Shown piece after piece: positions 1-8,722 of a stretch of 64,000 nucleotides of DNA (the stretch's first letter is position 1; each line of letters begins with the position of its first letter). The notes beneath the pieces are model-generated. The model made no database searches and was not told where the DNA came from. It saw nothing but the letters and a program-made list of their open reading frames with translations. The DNA lies in the NCBI GenBank assembly GCA_963777855.1, contig CAVZRW010000009.1, positions 186,001-250,000 of the forward strand, in the 5' to 3' direction. The DNA comes from Prado023 sp963777855 (lineage in GTDB: Bacteria; Actinomycetota; Actinomycetes; S36-B12; CAIYMF01). The position numbers were made by a program, and so were the translations under genes.

Positions 1-143
1 AGGATGACGACGCCACCGGCGTGGTCGACGTGATCACCAAGAGCGCCCAGACGGGCCGGATCGGCGACGGGAAGGTGTGGATCATCCCGGTCGACTCCGT
101 CGTGCGGGTCCGCACCGGCGAGCGCGGCCCGGCCGCTCTCTAG
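1..143 (+). CDS. glnB: Nitrogen regulatory protein P-II, 3' end only
   Basis: The last 46 codons of a PII signal-transduction protein; the 5' part lies outside the window and the reading frame begins at base 3. The visible end contains TGRIGDGKVWIIPVDSVVR followed by the RTGERG tail, which is the hallmark C-terminus of GlnB/GlnK. PII trimers sense 2-oxoglutarate, ATP/ADP and adenylylation state in the cytoplasm. The next gene is glnD, the enzyme that modifies PII, so the pairing is functionally consistent and supports the call. Only the C-terminus can be judged; the T-loop is not visible. Confidence 0.9.
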   Translation, partial: DDDATGVVDVITKSAQTGRIGDGKVWIIPVDSVVRVRTGERGPAAL

Positions 144-160
144 GCCGGCAGGCACCCCAG

Positions 161-197
161 TGATCCGCCGCCCGGAGACCCTCCGGGCGGCGGATCA
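161..197 (+). terminator. Perfect 17-bp hairpin between glnB and glnD
   Basis: The arms 161-177 and 181-197 are exact complements around a 3-nt loop. No T-tract follows, as is common in high-GC actinomycetes. It lies 17 nt after the glnB stop, so it probably attenuates read-through into glnD. Confidence 0.6.
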
Positions 198-270
198 CGT
201 GCTCCGACCCCCGTCCCCACGCACCCTGCCCGCACCTCCCACTGCCCGCCCGCTCACCCGAGAGGACGCC

Positions 271-2616
271 ATGACGGCCCAGACCTCCGCGCTCCCGCCG
301 GCCAGCGCCTTCCTGGCCGCCCGTGCCGAGCTGCTCGCCGCGCCGGGCCGGCCCTCCGCCAGCACCCGCCGGGCCCTGACCCAGCTGACCGACGACTGGC
401 TGCTGGGCCTGTACCGGGCCAGTGGAGCGGCCACCCGTGGCGCCACGCTCATTTCCGTCGGCGGCCATGGCCGCCGCGAGCTCAGCGCCGGTTCGGACCT
501 CGACCTGCTGCTGGTCCACCCCGGCGGCGAGATCTCCGACGTCGCCGACCTGCTCTGGTACCCGATCTGGGACTCCGGCCTGCGCCTGGACCACTCCGTG
601 CGCACCTCCGCCGAGGCCCGCCGTGTCGCCGCCGCCGACGTGCGTGCGGTGCTCGGGCTGCTCGACGCCCGGACCCTGGCCGGCGACGACTCGGTGACCT
701 CCGCGCTGAAGGCCTCCGTGCTGGCGGACTGGCGTGCCCTGGCGCCGAGCCGCCTGCCCGACCTGCACGCCTCGGTGCGTGACCGCGCCGGCACCCACGG
801 CGATCTGGCGCACCTGCTCGAGCCGGACCTCAAGGAGTCCTACGGCGGCCTGCGCGAGCTGACCGTGCTGCGAGCCATCAGCGCCTCGTGGGTCACCGAC
901 GTGCCGCACGCGGAGCTCGCCAGTGCCAAGGAGTTCCTGCTCGACGTGCGCGATGCCCTGCACCGCGTGGCCAGCCGGCCGACCGATCGCCTGACCCAGC
1001 AGGAGCAGGGCCCCGTTGCCCGTCACCTGGGACTGCCCGACTCCGATGCGCTCCTGCGCTCGGTCAGCGCCGCGGGCCGCTCCGTCGGGGTGGCCTCGGA
1101 CATCGCCTGGCGCGAGGTCGAGCGGACCACCCGCTCGCGGCGCAAGCTGGGCCTCAAGCGCCTGGCGGTGCGCAGCGCCGAACGCAGCCCGCTGGCCGAG
1201 GGCGTGGTGCTCCAGGACGGTGAGGCGGTCCTGGCCGCCGACGCCCGACCCGAGCGCGACCCGGTGCTCGTGCTGCGTGCGGCGGCCGCGGCGGCGCAGT
1301 CCGGGATCCTGCTCGGGCGCCACGCCGTGCAGCGTCTGGCGGCAGAGTCCGCTGCGATGCCGGTGCCGTGGCCGGTGGGCGCTCGCGACGCCCTGGTGTC
1401 GCTGCTCGGCGCCGGTCGCCACGCGGTGCCCGTCTGGGAGGCCCTGGACCAGGCAGGGATCATCACGACGCTGATCCCGCACTGGGATGTGGTGCGCTCG
1501 GCGCCGCAGCACAACCCCGTGCACCGGTTCACCGTCGACCGGCACCTGCTGGAGGCCGCGGTGCAGGCCTGCGCGTTCACCCGCGACGTCCAGCGCCCGG
1601 ACCTGCTGCTGGTCGGCGCCCTGCTGCACGACATCGGCAAGGGCCGCCCCGGTCGGGACCACACCGAGGTCGGGATCGAGCTCGTCGCCGAGATCGCCCC
1701 CCACCTGGGCTTCAGTCCCCAGGACAGCCACATGCTCGTGGAGCTGTGCCGCTATCACCTGCTGCTGGCCGAGACGGCCACCCGCCGCGACCTCGACGAT
1801 CCGCAGACCATCGACACGGTCGCCGACGCGCTGGGCAGCACCGAGCTGCTCGACCTGCTGGCGGGCCTGACGGTGGCCGACGCCCTGGCCACCGGCCCGT
1901 TGGCGTGGACCGGTTGGAAGCGCGCCCTGGTGGCCGACCTCGTCGCGCGGGTGCGCGGGCAGCTGGACGGCGTGGCGCTGCCTGCCGAGCCCCGCCTGAG
2001 TGAGGACCAGCTGGCGATGGCCGGCGGCGACGGGGTGCGGGTGCTTCTGCAGGGCACGGACACCGGCTACGACGTGACCGTGTCGGCGCCGGACCGGCTG
2101 GGCCTGCTCGGGCTCGTCGCGGGAGTGCTGTCGATGCACCGCCTCGAGGTGCGCTCGGCGCTGACCGAGACCGTGGGGGAGCGGGCGGTCGAGGTGTGGA
2201 GCGTGCATCCGATGTTCGGCGAGCCACCGGCCGTCGAGCGGCTGCGCGAGGACATCCGCCGCGCGCTCAACGGCCAGCTCGACGTCGCAGCCCGGCTGGC
2301 CAGGCGGGAGGAGTCCCAGCCACGGCCCGGGACGGCCGGGCCGCGTGTGGACATCATCGAGGGCGCATCGAGCCGTGCGACGGTGCTCGAGGTGCGCGCC
2401 CACGACGCCCCGGGGCTGCTGCACCGGGTGGGCACGGCCATCGCGGCCACAGGCACGGACATCACGGCGGCGCGGGTCTCCACGCTCGGCTCCGAGGTGG
2501 TCGACGTGTTCTACCTCGTCGACCGGCACGGCCAGCCGCTGGTGCCGGAGCTGGCCGGGGCAGTCGCGGAAGCCGTCGCCGACGTCCTGGCCGAATCCGA
2601 CCCCGGCGCCGCCTGA
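271..2616 (+). CDS. glnD: [Protein-PII] uridylyl/adenylyltransferase GlnD
   Basis: A bifunctional cytoplasmic sensor that nucleotidylates and de-modifies PII in response to glutamine. At 781 aa it is close to the family's usual length. The nucleotidyltransferase signature GGHGRRELSAGSDLDLLL lies near residue 63 with the two metal-binding Asp. The HD phosphohydrolase motif LLHDIGKG is near residue 451. Two C-terminal ACT domains (about 593-645 and 703-765, the second starting near LEVRAHDAPGLLHR) bind glutamine. I chose the ATG at 271 because GAGAGGA precedes it; the frame is open back to 160, but that segment only translates the upstream hairpin. It follows glnB directly, the standard actinobacterial arrangement. 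Confidence 0.95.
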   Translation: MTAQTSALPPASAFLAARAELLAAPGRPSASTRRALTQLTDDWLLGLYRASGAATRGATLISVGGHGRRELSAGSDLDLLLVHPGGEISDVADLLWYPIWDSGLRLDHSVRTSAEARRVAAADVRAVLGLLDARTLAGDDSVTSALKASVLADWRALAPSRLPDLHASVRDRAGTHGDLAHLLEPDLKESYGGLRELTVLRAISASWVTDVPHAELASAKEFLLDVRDALHRVASRPTDRLTQQEQGPVARHLGLPDSDALLRSVSAAGRSVGVASDIAWREVERTTRSRRKLGLKRLAVRSAERSPLAEGVVLQDGEAVLAADARPERDPVLVLRAAAAAAQSGILLGRHAVQRLAAESAAMPVPWPVGARDALVSLLGAGRHAVPVWEALDQAGIITTLIPHWDVVRSAPQHNPVHRFTVDRHLLEAAVQACAFTRDVQRPDLLLVGALLHDIGKGRPGRDHTEVGIELVAEIAPHLGFSPQDSHMLVELCRYHLLLAETATRRDLDDPQTIDTVADALGSTELLDLLAGLTVADALATGPLAWTGWKRALVADLVARVRGQLDGVALPAEPRLSEDQLAMAGGDGVRVLLQGTDTGYDVTVSAPDRLGLLGLVAGVLSMHRLEVRSALTETVGERAVEVWSVHPMFGEPPAVERLREDIRRALNGQLDVAARLARREESQPRPGTAGPRVDIIEGASSRATVLEVRAHDAPGLLHRVGTAIAATGTDITAARVSTLGSEVVDVFYLVDRHGQPLVPELAGAVAEAVADVLAESDPGAA

Positions 2617-2665
2617 CCCCCCACCCCGCCCCCGCCCCCCCGCCCCCGCCCCCCTGATCGCAGAA

Positions 2666-2723
2666 TCTCCCGTATGTGCTCGTTTCTCCCGTACCTCCGG
2701 GAGAAACGAGCACATACGGGAGA
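2666..2723. terminator. Perfect 26-bp palindromic hairpin, bidirectional terminator
   Basis: Arms 2666-2691 and 2698-2723 are perfectly complementary with a 6-nt loop. It sits between the converging ends of glnD (+) and the SARP-STAND gene (-). The arm sequence is related to hairpins at 41868-41932 and, more weakly, 39639-39708. Confidence 0.7.
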
Positions 2724-2796
2724 ACCTGCCGGGCGGGCCGGGGCGGGCCTGGGCGGGGTGGGGGTGGGGGGTGAGGGCCGGGCTGGGGTGGGGTGG

Positions 2797-5700
2797 TCAG
2801 CAGGCGGGGTGGTAGGCCAGCGCGGGGAGGAACCGTTCCCACTCGAGCGTGGTCAATCGGCGCCCGGCCAGCCGGCACGCCGTCTGCCCCCACGCCGTGG
2901 GGTTCAGGTCGATCTCGACCAGGCTCGTCTGGGTGCCGACGAGCATGTGGCCGTCGGCGGTCGGCGCCAGGGCGAAGGCGTCGCCGGTCCCGTCGTTCGG
3001 CAGCGCCAGGTCGGAGACGGCCACCTGGAGCGTTGCCCCGTCGAGGATGGTCACGGACCGGTCGTGCGAGGCAACCAACCAACGGCCGTCCCCGGTGAAC
3101 CGCATCCGGGACAACTCGGTGGCCCGCGGTGCCCAGGCCGACTCCAGCGGGCGACCGGTGACGGCGTCCCACACGACCAACTTGCCCAGGCCCCGGCTGG
3201 TTCCGACCAGGCGCGCGCTGTCGGCAGTGAAGTCCATCGACTCCGCATTGGTCGACATGCCGGCCGTGCGCACGCGCGCATCCACGTCGTACAGGCGGAC
3301 CAGGTCGGCATTGAACGACACCGCGAGCCTCCGGGAATCCGGCGAGAACACGAGGTCCCGAGGTGACGGGGCGTCGGCGTTCACATCCCGGTCGGTGAAG
3401 TCGTCGACGAACACCGGTGTGCGCGTGGCCAGGTCCCAGATCGTCAGTCGGGTCTCCTCGGCGGCACCGTCGGGGCTGTCGTCGGCGGGGGTGAACCCAG
3501 CGGTGGCCAGGTAGCGGCCGTCCGGGGAGACCGCCAGCCAGGAGGTCGGCACGTCGTCGCGGGACCACCTCACCGTCCGATCGGGAAGCGACCACATCCG
3601 CAGGTGGCCGGTGCGGTCGGCCGCGATCAGTGCGGAGCCGTCAGGCAGGAAGGCGAGGGCGGTGACCCGGCGATGGATGGCCGGCACCGTCGAGGTGTCC
3701 GGGGTGCGGTACGGGCCTAGGGAGAGTTCCTTTCCGCGCGTGGAGAGAGTGCTGCGGTCGAACAGCGTCACCCGTCCGTCCCCACCCCCGGCCGCGATGG
3801 TCGTGCCTGCCGTGGCGACCGCGTGGATGCGCTCGGCGGGCACCGCCCTGATCACGGGTGCGGGCGAGGTCAGGTCGAGGCGGGCGATCGTACCGACGAT
3901 GTCCTGGGAGACCAGGCCCGCCGACGTGAACGCCAACGAGACCACGAGCTCGCTGCCCGAGAGCCGGGCGACCTGCTGCAGCGGGGCCAGGGAGTAGACC
4001 TCGCGGGTGCCGTCGATCCGGCCGATGGCCACCTGTCGGCCGTCGGCCGACCACGCCAGGGCACTGGCCGGGGAGTCGCCCGGGATGCTGAGCAGGGCCC
4101 GTCCGGTGCGGACATCGAGCACGCGGACAAGACCGGTGCCGAGCTCGCCGGCGAGGGTCCGCGACCCATCGGGGGAGATGGCGGTCTGCCAGAGCCCCGA
4201 GCCCTGGCGCGCCGAGGCCAGGACGGGGCCCACCTGGCGGGGCTGGACCGTGTCGACCACCACCGCCACCCGCTGGGCGCCGTACTCGCCGTTCTGGCCG
4301 ATCATCTGGATCTGCGCGTGCGTCCCATCGGCGCTGACGGTCAGGCCCGTGGTGAACACCGTTCCGGGCTCCGTGACGGGAAGGCCTCTCAGGCGCACCG
4401 TGACCGGGCCCTCCCAGGAGCCCTCCCGCAGGTGCCAGATGCGCGCCGTCTCATCGAGTACGGAGACGAGGGTGCGCCCGTCGGCGGAGACGCGCATCCG
4501 GTCCAGGTCCATGAACCCCGCAGCGCGGGCACCCGGGACAGGCTGTGCCGGCCCCGACTGCGTGCCCGTCGTCGTGTCGAAGGCGACCAGCACGGCCGCG
4601 CCCTCCTCGGCGGGATCCGCGACGGCGGACGCGTCCGTGGGCGGGGTCTGGGTGGCCGCCCGCCACGTCGTCGGCGCCGCCACCAGCGCGGTCCTACCGC
4701 CGTCCACCAGGCCCGCAGGGTGGTAGGTCCAGGTCTGGTCGTCTGAGCCTGCCAAGGGGCCGGCGAGGCTCCTTCCGGTGGTCGTGTCCAGCAGGTGGAT
4801 GGCGCCGTCCGCATTGAGCTCGAGCAGCCTGCTGCCGTCGGGGCTGACGGTGTGGTCGCGCGTGACGGTGGAGGGGGGCGAGGTGGAGGCGTCGGCAAGG
4901 CCGGCGAGCCCGCCCGCCTTGATGAGGCTCTGCAGCAGGGCTCCCTGGGTGACGGGCGCGTCGGAGAGGGCGACGGCCTGTCGGGCCAGGAGAAGGGAGA
5001 GTGCGGTGCTGGGCTCGGCGATCGCCGTCGTGCCCAGGCGTGCAGCCCGGGCGTCCACGGCGGCAGCGTCGGCCCGGGCGGCCGCCTGCTGCGCCTGGCG
5101 CCCCCGCAGGCCGGCGAGAGTGCCGGCGAGCAGGGAGGCCATCAGCAGGGCCACCAAGGCTGTGAGCGCGCCGGCGAGCTGCCGGTTGCGGCGCACCTGG
5201 GCCGCGTGGGCCCGGTGCTCGCGGACCTGCTCGGCCTCGGCCGCAGCGGTCGAGGCGGACAGGAACTCCGCCTCGACGGGCGCGAGCACCGCTCTGGTGC
5301 GCGCCTGCCATTCGCGCGCCGCAGCCAGGCGTGCACCCCGATAGAGCTCCTCGTCGGGTCGGGACAGGACCTGCCAGGTGTCGGCAGCCACCTGCAGGTG
5401 GGCCAGGATCCGCAGGCCCTCCACGTCGTCGTCGAGCCAGGTGCGCAGCCGGGGCCAGGCCCGCACGAGCGACTCGTGGGCCACGGTCACCGAGTCCTCG
5501 GCTGTCGTGACGAGGCGGGCGCGGACGAGCAGGTCGAGGATCCGCGGCGCATCGGGGGTGCCGGCGAACACCCGTGCGGGCACGCGTGTCACAACCGGAT
5601 CCCCCGTGGGGCCGGTGGTCACCAGGCGCTGCAGCACCGAGCGCAGGACCTCGCGATCCTCGGGTGCCAGCGACTCGTAGAGCCGCTCCGCGGTGATCGC

Positions 5701-7164
5701 GACCGCCGAGTGGATCCCGCCCGTGGCGCGGTAGCCCTCGACCGTCATCACGGTTCGCTCGCGGTGCGCCCACGTCTCGACGAGTGCGTGCGAGAGCAGG
5801 GGCAGCCCGCCCGGTGCCCCCTGCACGTCCCGGACGAGCAGGTCGACCAGTCCGGGCTCCAGGACCAGCCCGACGAGGTGCGCCGGGCCCTCGATGGCCT
5901 CGCGGAGCTCCTCGTCGGTGAGCGGCGTGAGCAGCAGCAGGCCCTGCTCTGCCAGGCGCGCCAGCCGGGGACTCACCCCTAGCGACCCGAGGTAGTCGGC
6001 ACGCAGCGTCGCGATGACAGGGGTTCCGGAGTCCACGAGGTCGGCGAGGCGGTCGAGGTAGGTGCCCAGGCTCGAGTCCTCGGGCCGGTGCAGGGCGAAT
6101 GCCTCCTCCAGCTGGTCGGTGACCATCACGCCTCCCGTGGGGAGCGCCGCGACGGCGGCAGACAGGGTCGCCACGGGATCGGGTCCTGGCGTCAGGACGG
6201 TCACCGTGCGCCCCGTGCGGGCCAGAGCCGGCACCACCCCTGCGCGGACGAAGGAGGACTTGCCCGACCCGGACGGGCCGACCACGAGGAGCAGCGAGGA
6301 CCGGTCGAGGCGGCGCAGGGCGTCCTCGACGGTAGCCCTGCGGCCGAAGTAGAAGTCCTCGTCCTTGGCCTCGAAGGCACGAAGGCCCCGGTAGGGGCAC
6401 GTCTCGGTCGATCCGCCGCCGCGCGTGGGCACCTCGAGCAGGGCCGGGTCCTGCCGCAGCATGCGGCGCTCGAGATCGACCAGGTCCCGGCTGGGGTCCA
6501 GCCCGAGTTCCTCCCGGAGGGTGGTGGCTGCCCGGCGCAGGACCTCCAGCGCGTCGCCCTGCCGGCCGCCACGGTAGAGCGCGGTCGCCAGCAGGGCCCA
6601 CCGACGCTCGCGGAACGGCTCGCGGGCCACGAGGGGTCCCGCCGTGGCGGCGGCCTCGATCGCCCGCCCCGCGGCCAGCTCCGCAGCCACGAGGTCCTCC
6701 TCAACGGCGCGGCGCAGCTCCAGAAGGCGTGCGGCCTGCGCCTGGGCCGGTGGCCAGTCGGCGAGTTCGGGGAAGGGGTCACCGCGCCAGAGCGCCAGGG
6801 CGGCGCGGAAGGTGGTCGCCGCGCGCTCGGGCTGGTTCAGCGCCAGGAACTCGCGGCCCCGCGCTGCCAGGCGCTCGAACTCGACCGTGTCCAGATCGAC
6901 GCGGTCGACCGGGACCTGATAGCCGAGGGCCGTGGTCAGGATCGCATCCGTGCCCAGTACCCGGCGCAGCCTCATCACCGAGCCCTGCACGACCTTGCTC
7001 CACGACTTGGGAGGCTCATCGCCCCACAGGGCCTCGGCCAGGGTGTCCGGAGGCACGCTGTTGCCCGGCTCGACGCACAGGGCGCTCAGGATCACGCGGT
7101 CGCGGGGACCGAGGCGCCCCTGGACGCCACTGATCTGAGCCGGGCCCAGGAGCTGGACGCCCAT
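2797..7164 (-). CDS. SARP/BTAD-type regulator with STAND NTPase, membrane segment and WD40 propeller
   Basis: A 1455-aa multidomain regulator. Residues 1-95 form an OmpR-like winged helix and about 100-245 a bacterial transcriptional activator domain, together the DNA-binding module of SARP proteins. An nSTAND-type P-loop NTPase follows, with Walker A GPSGSGKSS near 293 and Walker B VMVTDQLEE near 343. A hydrophobic segment at about 661-685 (ALVALLMASLLAGTLAGL) probably crosses the membrane. From about 790 to the end there are repeated WD40-like blades, presumably a ligand- or partner-binding propeller. The start at 7164 has GGAGGT seven bases upstream; the frame is open for 71 more codons upstream, but these read through the operator region. 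The ligand is unknown; the divergent neighbour is a small repeat protein. Confidence is high for domains and low for the pathway. Confidence 0.88.
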   Translation of the reverse strand: MGVQLLGPAQISGVQGRLGPRDRVILSALCVEPGNSVPPDTLAEALWGDEPPKSWSKVVQGSVMRLRRVLGTDAILTTALGYQVPVDRVDLDTVEFERLAARGREFLALNQPERAATTFRAALALWRGDPFPELADWPPAQAQAARLLELRRAVEEDLVAAELAAGRAIEAAATAGPLVAREPFRERRWALLATALYRGGRQGDALEVLRRAATTLREELGLDPSRDLVDLERRMLRQDPALLEVPTRGGGSTETCPYRGLRAFEAKDEDFYFGRRATVEDALRRLDRSSLLLVVGPSGSGKSSFVRAGVVPALARTGRTVTVLTPGPDPVATLSAAVAALPTGGVMVTDQLEEAFALHRPEDSSLGTYLDRLADLVDSGTPVIATLRADYLGSLGVSPRLARLAEQGLLLLTPLTDEELREAIEGPAHLVGLVLEPGLVDLLVRDVQGAPGGLPLLSHALVETWAHRERTVMTVEGYRATGGIHSAVAITAERLYESLAPEDREVLRSVLQRLVTTGPTGDPVVTRVPARVFAGTPDAPRILDLLVRARLVTTAEDSVTVAHESLVRAWPRLRTWLDDDVEGLRILAHLQVAADTWQVLSRPDEELYRGARLAAAREWQARTRAVLAPVEAEFLSASTAAAEAEQVREHRAHAAQVRRNRQLAGALTALVALLMASLLAGTLAGLRGRQAQQAAARADAAAVDARAARLGTTAIAEPSTALSLLLARQAVALSDAPVTQGALLQSLIKAGGLAGLADASTSPPSTVTRDHTVSPDGSRLLELNADGAIHLLDTTTGRSLAGPLAGSDDQTWTYHPAGLVDGGRTALVAAPTTWRAATQTPPTDASAVADPAEEGAAVLVAFDTTTGTQSGPAQPVPGARAAGFMDLDRMRVSADGRTLVSVLDETARIWHLREGSWEGPVTVRLRGLPVTEPGTVFTTGLTVSADGTHAQIQMIGQNGEYGAQRVAVVVDTVQPRQVGPVLASARQGSGLWQTAISPDGSRTLAGELGTGLVRVLDVRTGRALLSIPGDSPASALAWSADGRQVAIGRIDGTREVYSLAPLQQVARLSGSELVVSLAFTSAGLVSQDIVGTIARLDLTSPAPVIRAVPAERIHAVATAGTTIAAGGGDGRVTLFDRSTLSTRGKELSLGPYRTPDTSTVPAIHRRVTALAFLPDGSALIAADRTGHLRMWSLPDRTVRWSRDDVPTSWLAVSPDGRYLATAGFTPADDSPDGAAEETRLTIWDLATRTPVFVDDFTDRDVNADAPSPRDLVFSPDSRRLAVSFNADLVRLYDVDARVRTAGMSTNAESMDFTADSARLVGTSRGLGKLVVWDAVTGRPLESAWAPRATELSRMRFTGDGRWLVASHDRSVTILDGATLQVAVSDLALPNDGTGDAFALAPTADGHMLVGTQTSLVEIDLNPTAWGQTACRLAGRRLTTLEWERFLPALAYHPAC

Positions 7165-7221
7165 ACCCACCACCTCCGTGCTCGCAGTGTGGGGGCACGT
7201 GCCAACACCGGTCAACGGGCC

Positions 7222-7263
7222 TGATACCGCCTTGATACCGCAGTGCGGTGCCCACTGATACCG
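7222..7263 (+). promoter_or_regulatory. Candidate SARP operator: three TGATACCG direct repeats
   Basis: Identical octamers TGATACCG occur at 7222-7229, 7233-7240 and 7256-7263, so the spacings are 11 bp and 23 bp, i.e. one and about two helical turns on one face. SARP proteins are known to bind heptamer-like direct repeats with 11-bp phasing overlapping the -35 region. A possible -10, CAGCGT, begins 8 bp after the last repeat (7272-7277), the spacing known for SARP promoters. The predicted target is the gene at 7327; autoregulation is also possible. Confidence 0.6.
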
Positions 7264-7326
7264 ACGCGCATCAGCGTCATGGCTGCCGGCCCCGAACCTC
7301 GGGGCCCCACACCGAAGGAGCAGACC

Positions 7327-7716
7327 ATGGCATCCACCGACCTCGGGACCCCGAAGCGAGCTGGCGACGGTGCGCACACCACCAACCGGGGGCTCACCCT
7401 GATCGTCCTGGCCGTGGCCGCACTGGCAGTGCTGGCCCTCACCTCGTGGTTCGGCGCGGACGCCCCGGCGTCGACGAGCACCTCTGCGAGGACCTCTGGT
7501 GCGGCCGCCTACGCCCCGGGCGGGTCCGTGTACGACGCGCAGGTGCCTGCAGGTGCCGGGGCGTCGAGCCTGGCGGCCTACCGGCCCGGCGGGTCGGTGT
7601 ACGACGCGCAGGTGCCTGCCGCGGCGCGGCCGGGGTCTGCGGGGCCGTCGAGTCTGGCGGCGTACGCGCCGGGCGGGTCGGTGTACGACGCACAGGTGCC
7701 CGTGGGGGCGCGGTGA
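7327..7716 (+). CDS. Small membrane-anchored protein with triple YxPGGSVYDAQVP repeat
   Basis: 129 aa, start chosen at the ATG with GAAGGAG seven bases upstream. Residues 23-42 form one hydrophobic helix after a short charged N-terminus, so the C-terminal half is probably extracytoplasmic. That half contains three near-identical 15-residue copies, AAYAPGGSVYDAQVP and variants, at residues 60-74, 83-97 and 111-125, separated by Ala/Ser/Gly linkers. I recognise no family with known function. It diverges from the SARP-STAND regulator and lies directly behind the phased repeats, so it is the most likely target and perhaps a partner of that regulator. The arrangement resembles the afsR-afsS pair of Streptomyces, in which AfsS is a small tandem-repeat protein; no sequence homology is claimed. 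Confidence 0.85.
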   Translation: MASTDLGTPKRAGDGAHTTNRGLTLIVLAVAALAVLALTSWFGADAPASTSTSARTSGAAAYAPGGSVYDAQVPAGAGASSLAAYRPGGSVYDAQVPAAARPGSAGPSSLAAYAPGGSVYDAQVPVGAR

Positions 7717-7733
7717 TGCCGACTCGACGAGAT

Positions 7734-7772
7734 GAGTGCGGTGGCTGGCCCCGGACGGCGGCTACCGCACTC
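7734..7772. terminator. Convergent hairpin terminator
   Basis: Arms GAGTGCGGTGGC (7734-7745) and GCTACCGCACTC (7761-7772) pair at 11 of 12 positions between the converging small repeat protein gene and the tetR gene. Confidence 0.6.
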
Positions 7773-7802
7773 GCGGCCCCGAATCAGGCGGGGTCGAGCA
7801 GG

Positions 7803-8644
7803 TCAGGCTCGGGACGGGCCCCCGAGCTCTGCGACCCATGCGGCCATGCGTTCGCTGAAGAAGGCGGCGGGGTCCGGGTAGATCCAGTGCAGCTGGCCCG
7901 TGACCTCGAGGGTGACCAGGCCGTGCCAGAGTGCCCAACCGGCCAGCATGCGGGGTACGAGCCCGGCAGGGAAGTCGGGTGCCAGGGCGCGCAGCTGGTC
8001 GAGCACCTGGCCCTCGCCCTGCGCGGGCTGCTGCCCCGCGCCCGGGTCTGCGACCTGTCCGGCCTGCCAGGCCAACGCGGCCAGCGTGAAGAAGACCGCC
8101 CCCATCCGGCGGTTGGCCTCCACCGTCGGGCCCTGTTCGGGCGCCTCGTAGCCGGGCACCGGCGTGCCGAAGATGAGAAGGAAGCGGGCCGGGTTGGCCA
8201 CGGCCCAGGCACGGTAGGCCTCGATCGCACGCAGGAGGGCGGCCGTCGGGTCGCCGGGTCCCTCATCCGGGCACGGCTCCCGTCGGACTGGCCCCCGTCG
8301 GACTGGCCCCCGTCGGACTGGCCCCCGTCGGACTGGCCCCCGTCGGACTGGCCCCCGGGCCCGATGCTCGCGGCGGATGGGGCGCTCAGGACTGCGCCGG
8401 TGAGGCCACCGGCGGCGGCCACGGCGTCGGCCAGATCGTTGTAGGCGTCCACGAGCAGGTCGGTCAGCAGCGCGTCGCGGCCGTCGTAGTAGCGGTAGAG
8501 CCCCGCCGGGCTCATCCCGATCGCCCGAGCGACGCCGCGGATCGACAGTGCAGGGGCGCCCTCCGTGGCCACCTGGCGCAGGGCGGCGGCCTTGATCTCC
8601 GCCACCGTGGAGGTGCGCGCTCGCTCACGCCGAGTGGTTGTCAC
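7803..8644 (-). pseudogene. TetR-family regulator interrupted by a frameshift in a 15-bp repeat array
   Basis: The GTG at 8644 starts a clear TetR DNA-binding domain (residues about 15-60, including IRGVARAIGMSPAGLYRYY). The C-terminal WHG/TetR_C_13-type domain (AIEAYRAWAVANPARF, then a hydrophobic core ending AAWVAELGGPSRA) is in another frame and stops at 7803. Between them are five 15-bp repeats (8281-8355) read as GGQSD. The span is 842 nt, one base short of a whole number of codons, so one base is missing, most simply in a G5 run of the array. Read without correction, the frame runs to 7784 with an unrelated tail. Either a consensus error or a true pseudogene. It diverges from an SDR gene and probably represses it. 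Confidence 0.75.
8281..8355. repeat. Five tandem 15-bp repeats inside tetR
   Basis: Five exact copies of CGTCGGACTGGCCCC, encoding GGQSD on the minus strand. Being a multiple of three, copy-number change alone would not shift the frame. Confidence 0.95.
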
Positions 8645-8686
8645 AGGCCCAGCCTAGCGGGCGACTGACCCTAACGCGAACATCCC

Positions 8687-8715
8687 TTGCAATGCGAACG
8701 CTGTTCGCGTATCGT
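8687..8715 (+). promoter_or_regulatory. Promoter of the SDR gene with embedded TetR-type operator
   Basis: TTGCAA (8687-8692) and TATCGT (8710-8715) are separated by 17 nt. The dyad GCGAAC-gct-GTTCGC occupies 8694-8708 within the spacer. An extra half-site ACGCGAACA is at 8674-8682. The ATG at 8723 is 7 nt past the -10, implying a leaderless or nearly leaderless transcript. Confidence 0.65.
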
Positions 8716-8722
8716 CAGTCAC

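Noticed and set aside
160..270. Longer glnD start at 160
   Set aside because: The segment translates the glnB terminator hairpin and lacks a ribosome binding site; the ATG at 271 has one.
82..2715. 877-codon frame opposite glnD
   Set aside because: A shadow of codon bias in a GC-rich gene; no family is recognisable in it and glnD is certain. The same applies to long antisense frames at 17145-20090, 39112-42477 and 47947-50904.
7165..7377. 71-codon longer start of the SARP-STAND protein
   Set aside because: It would cover the direct-repeat control region; GGAGGT before 7164 and the family N-terminus support the shorter form.
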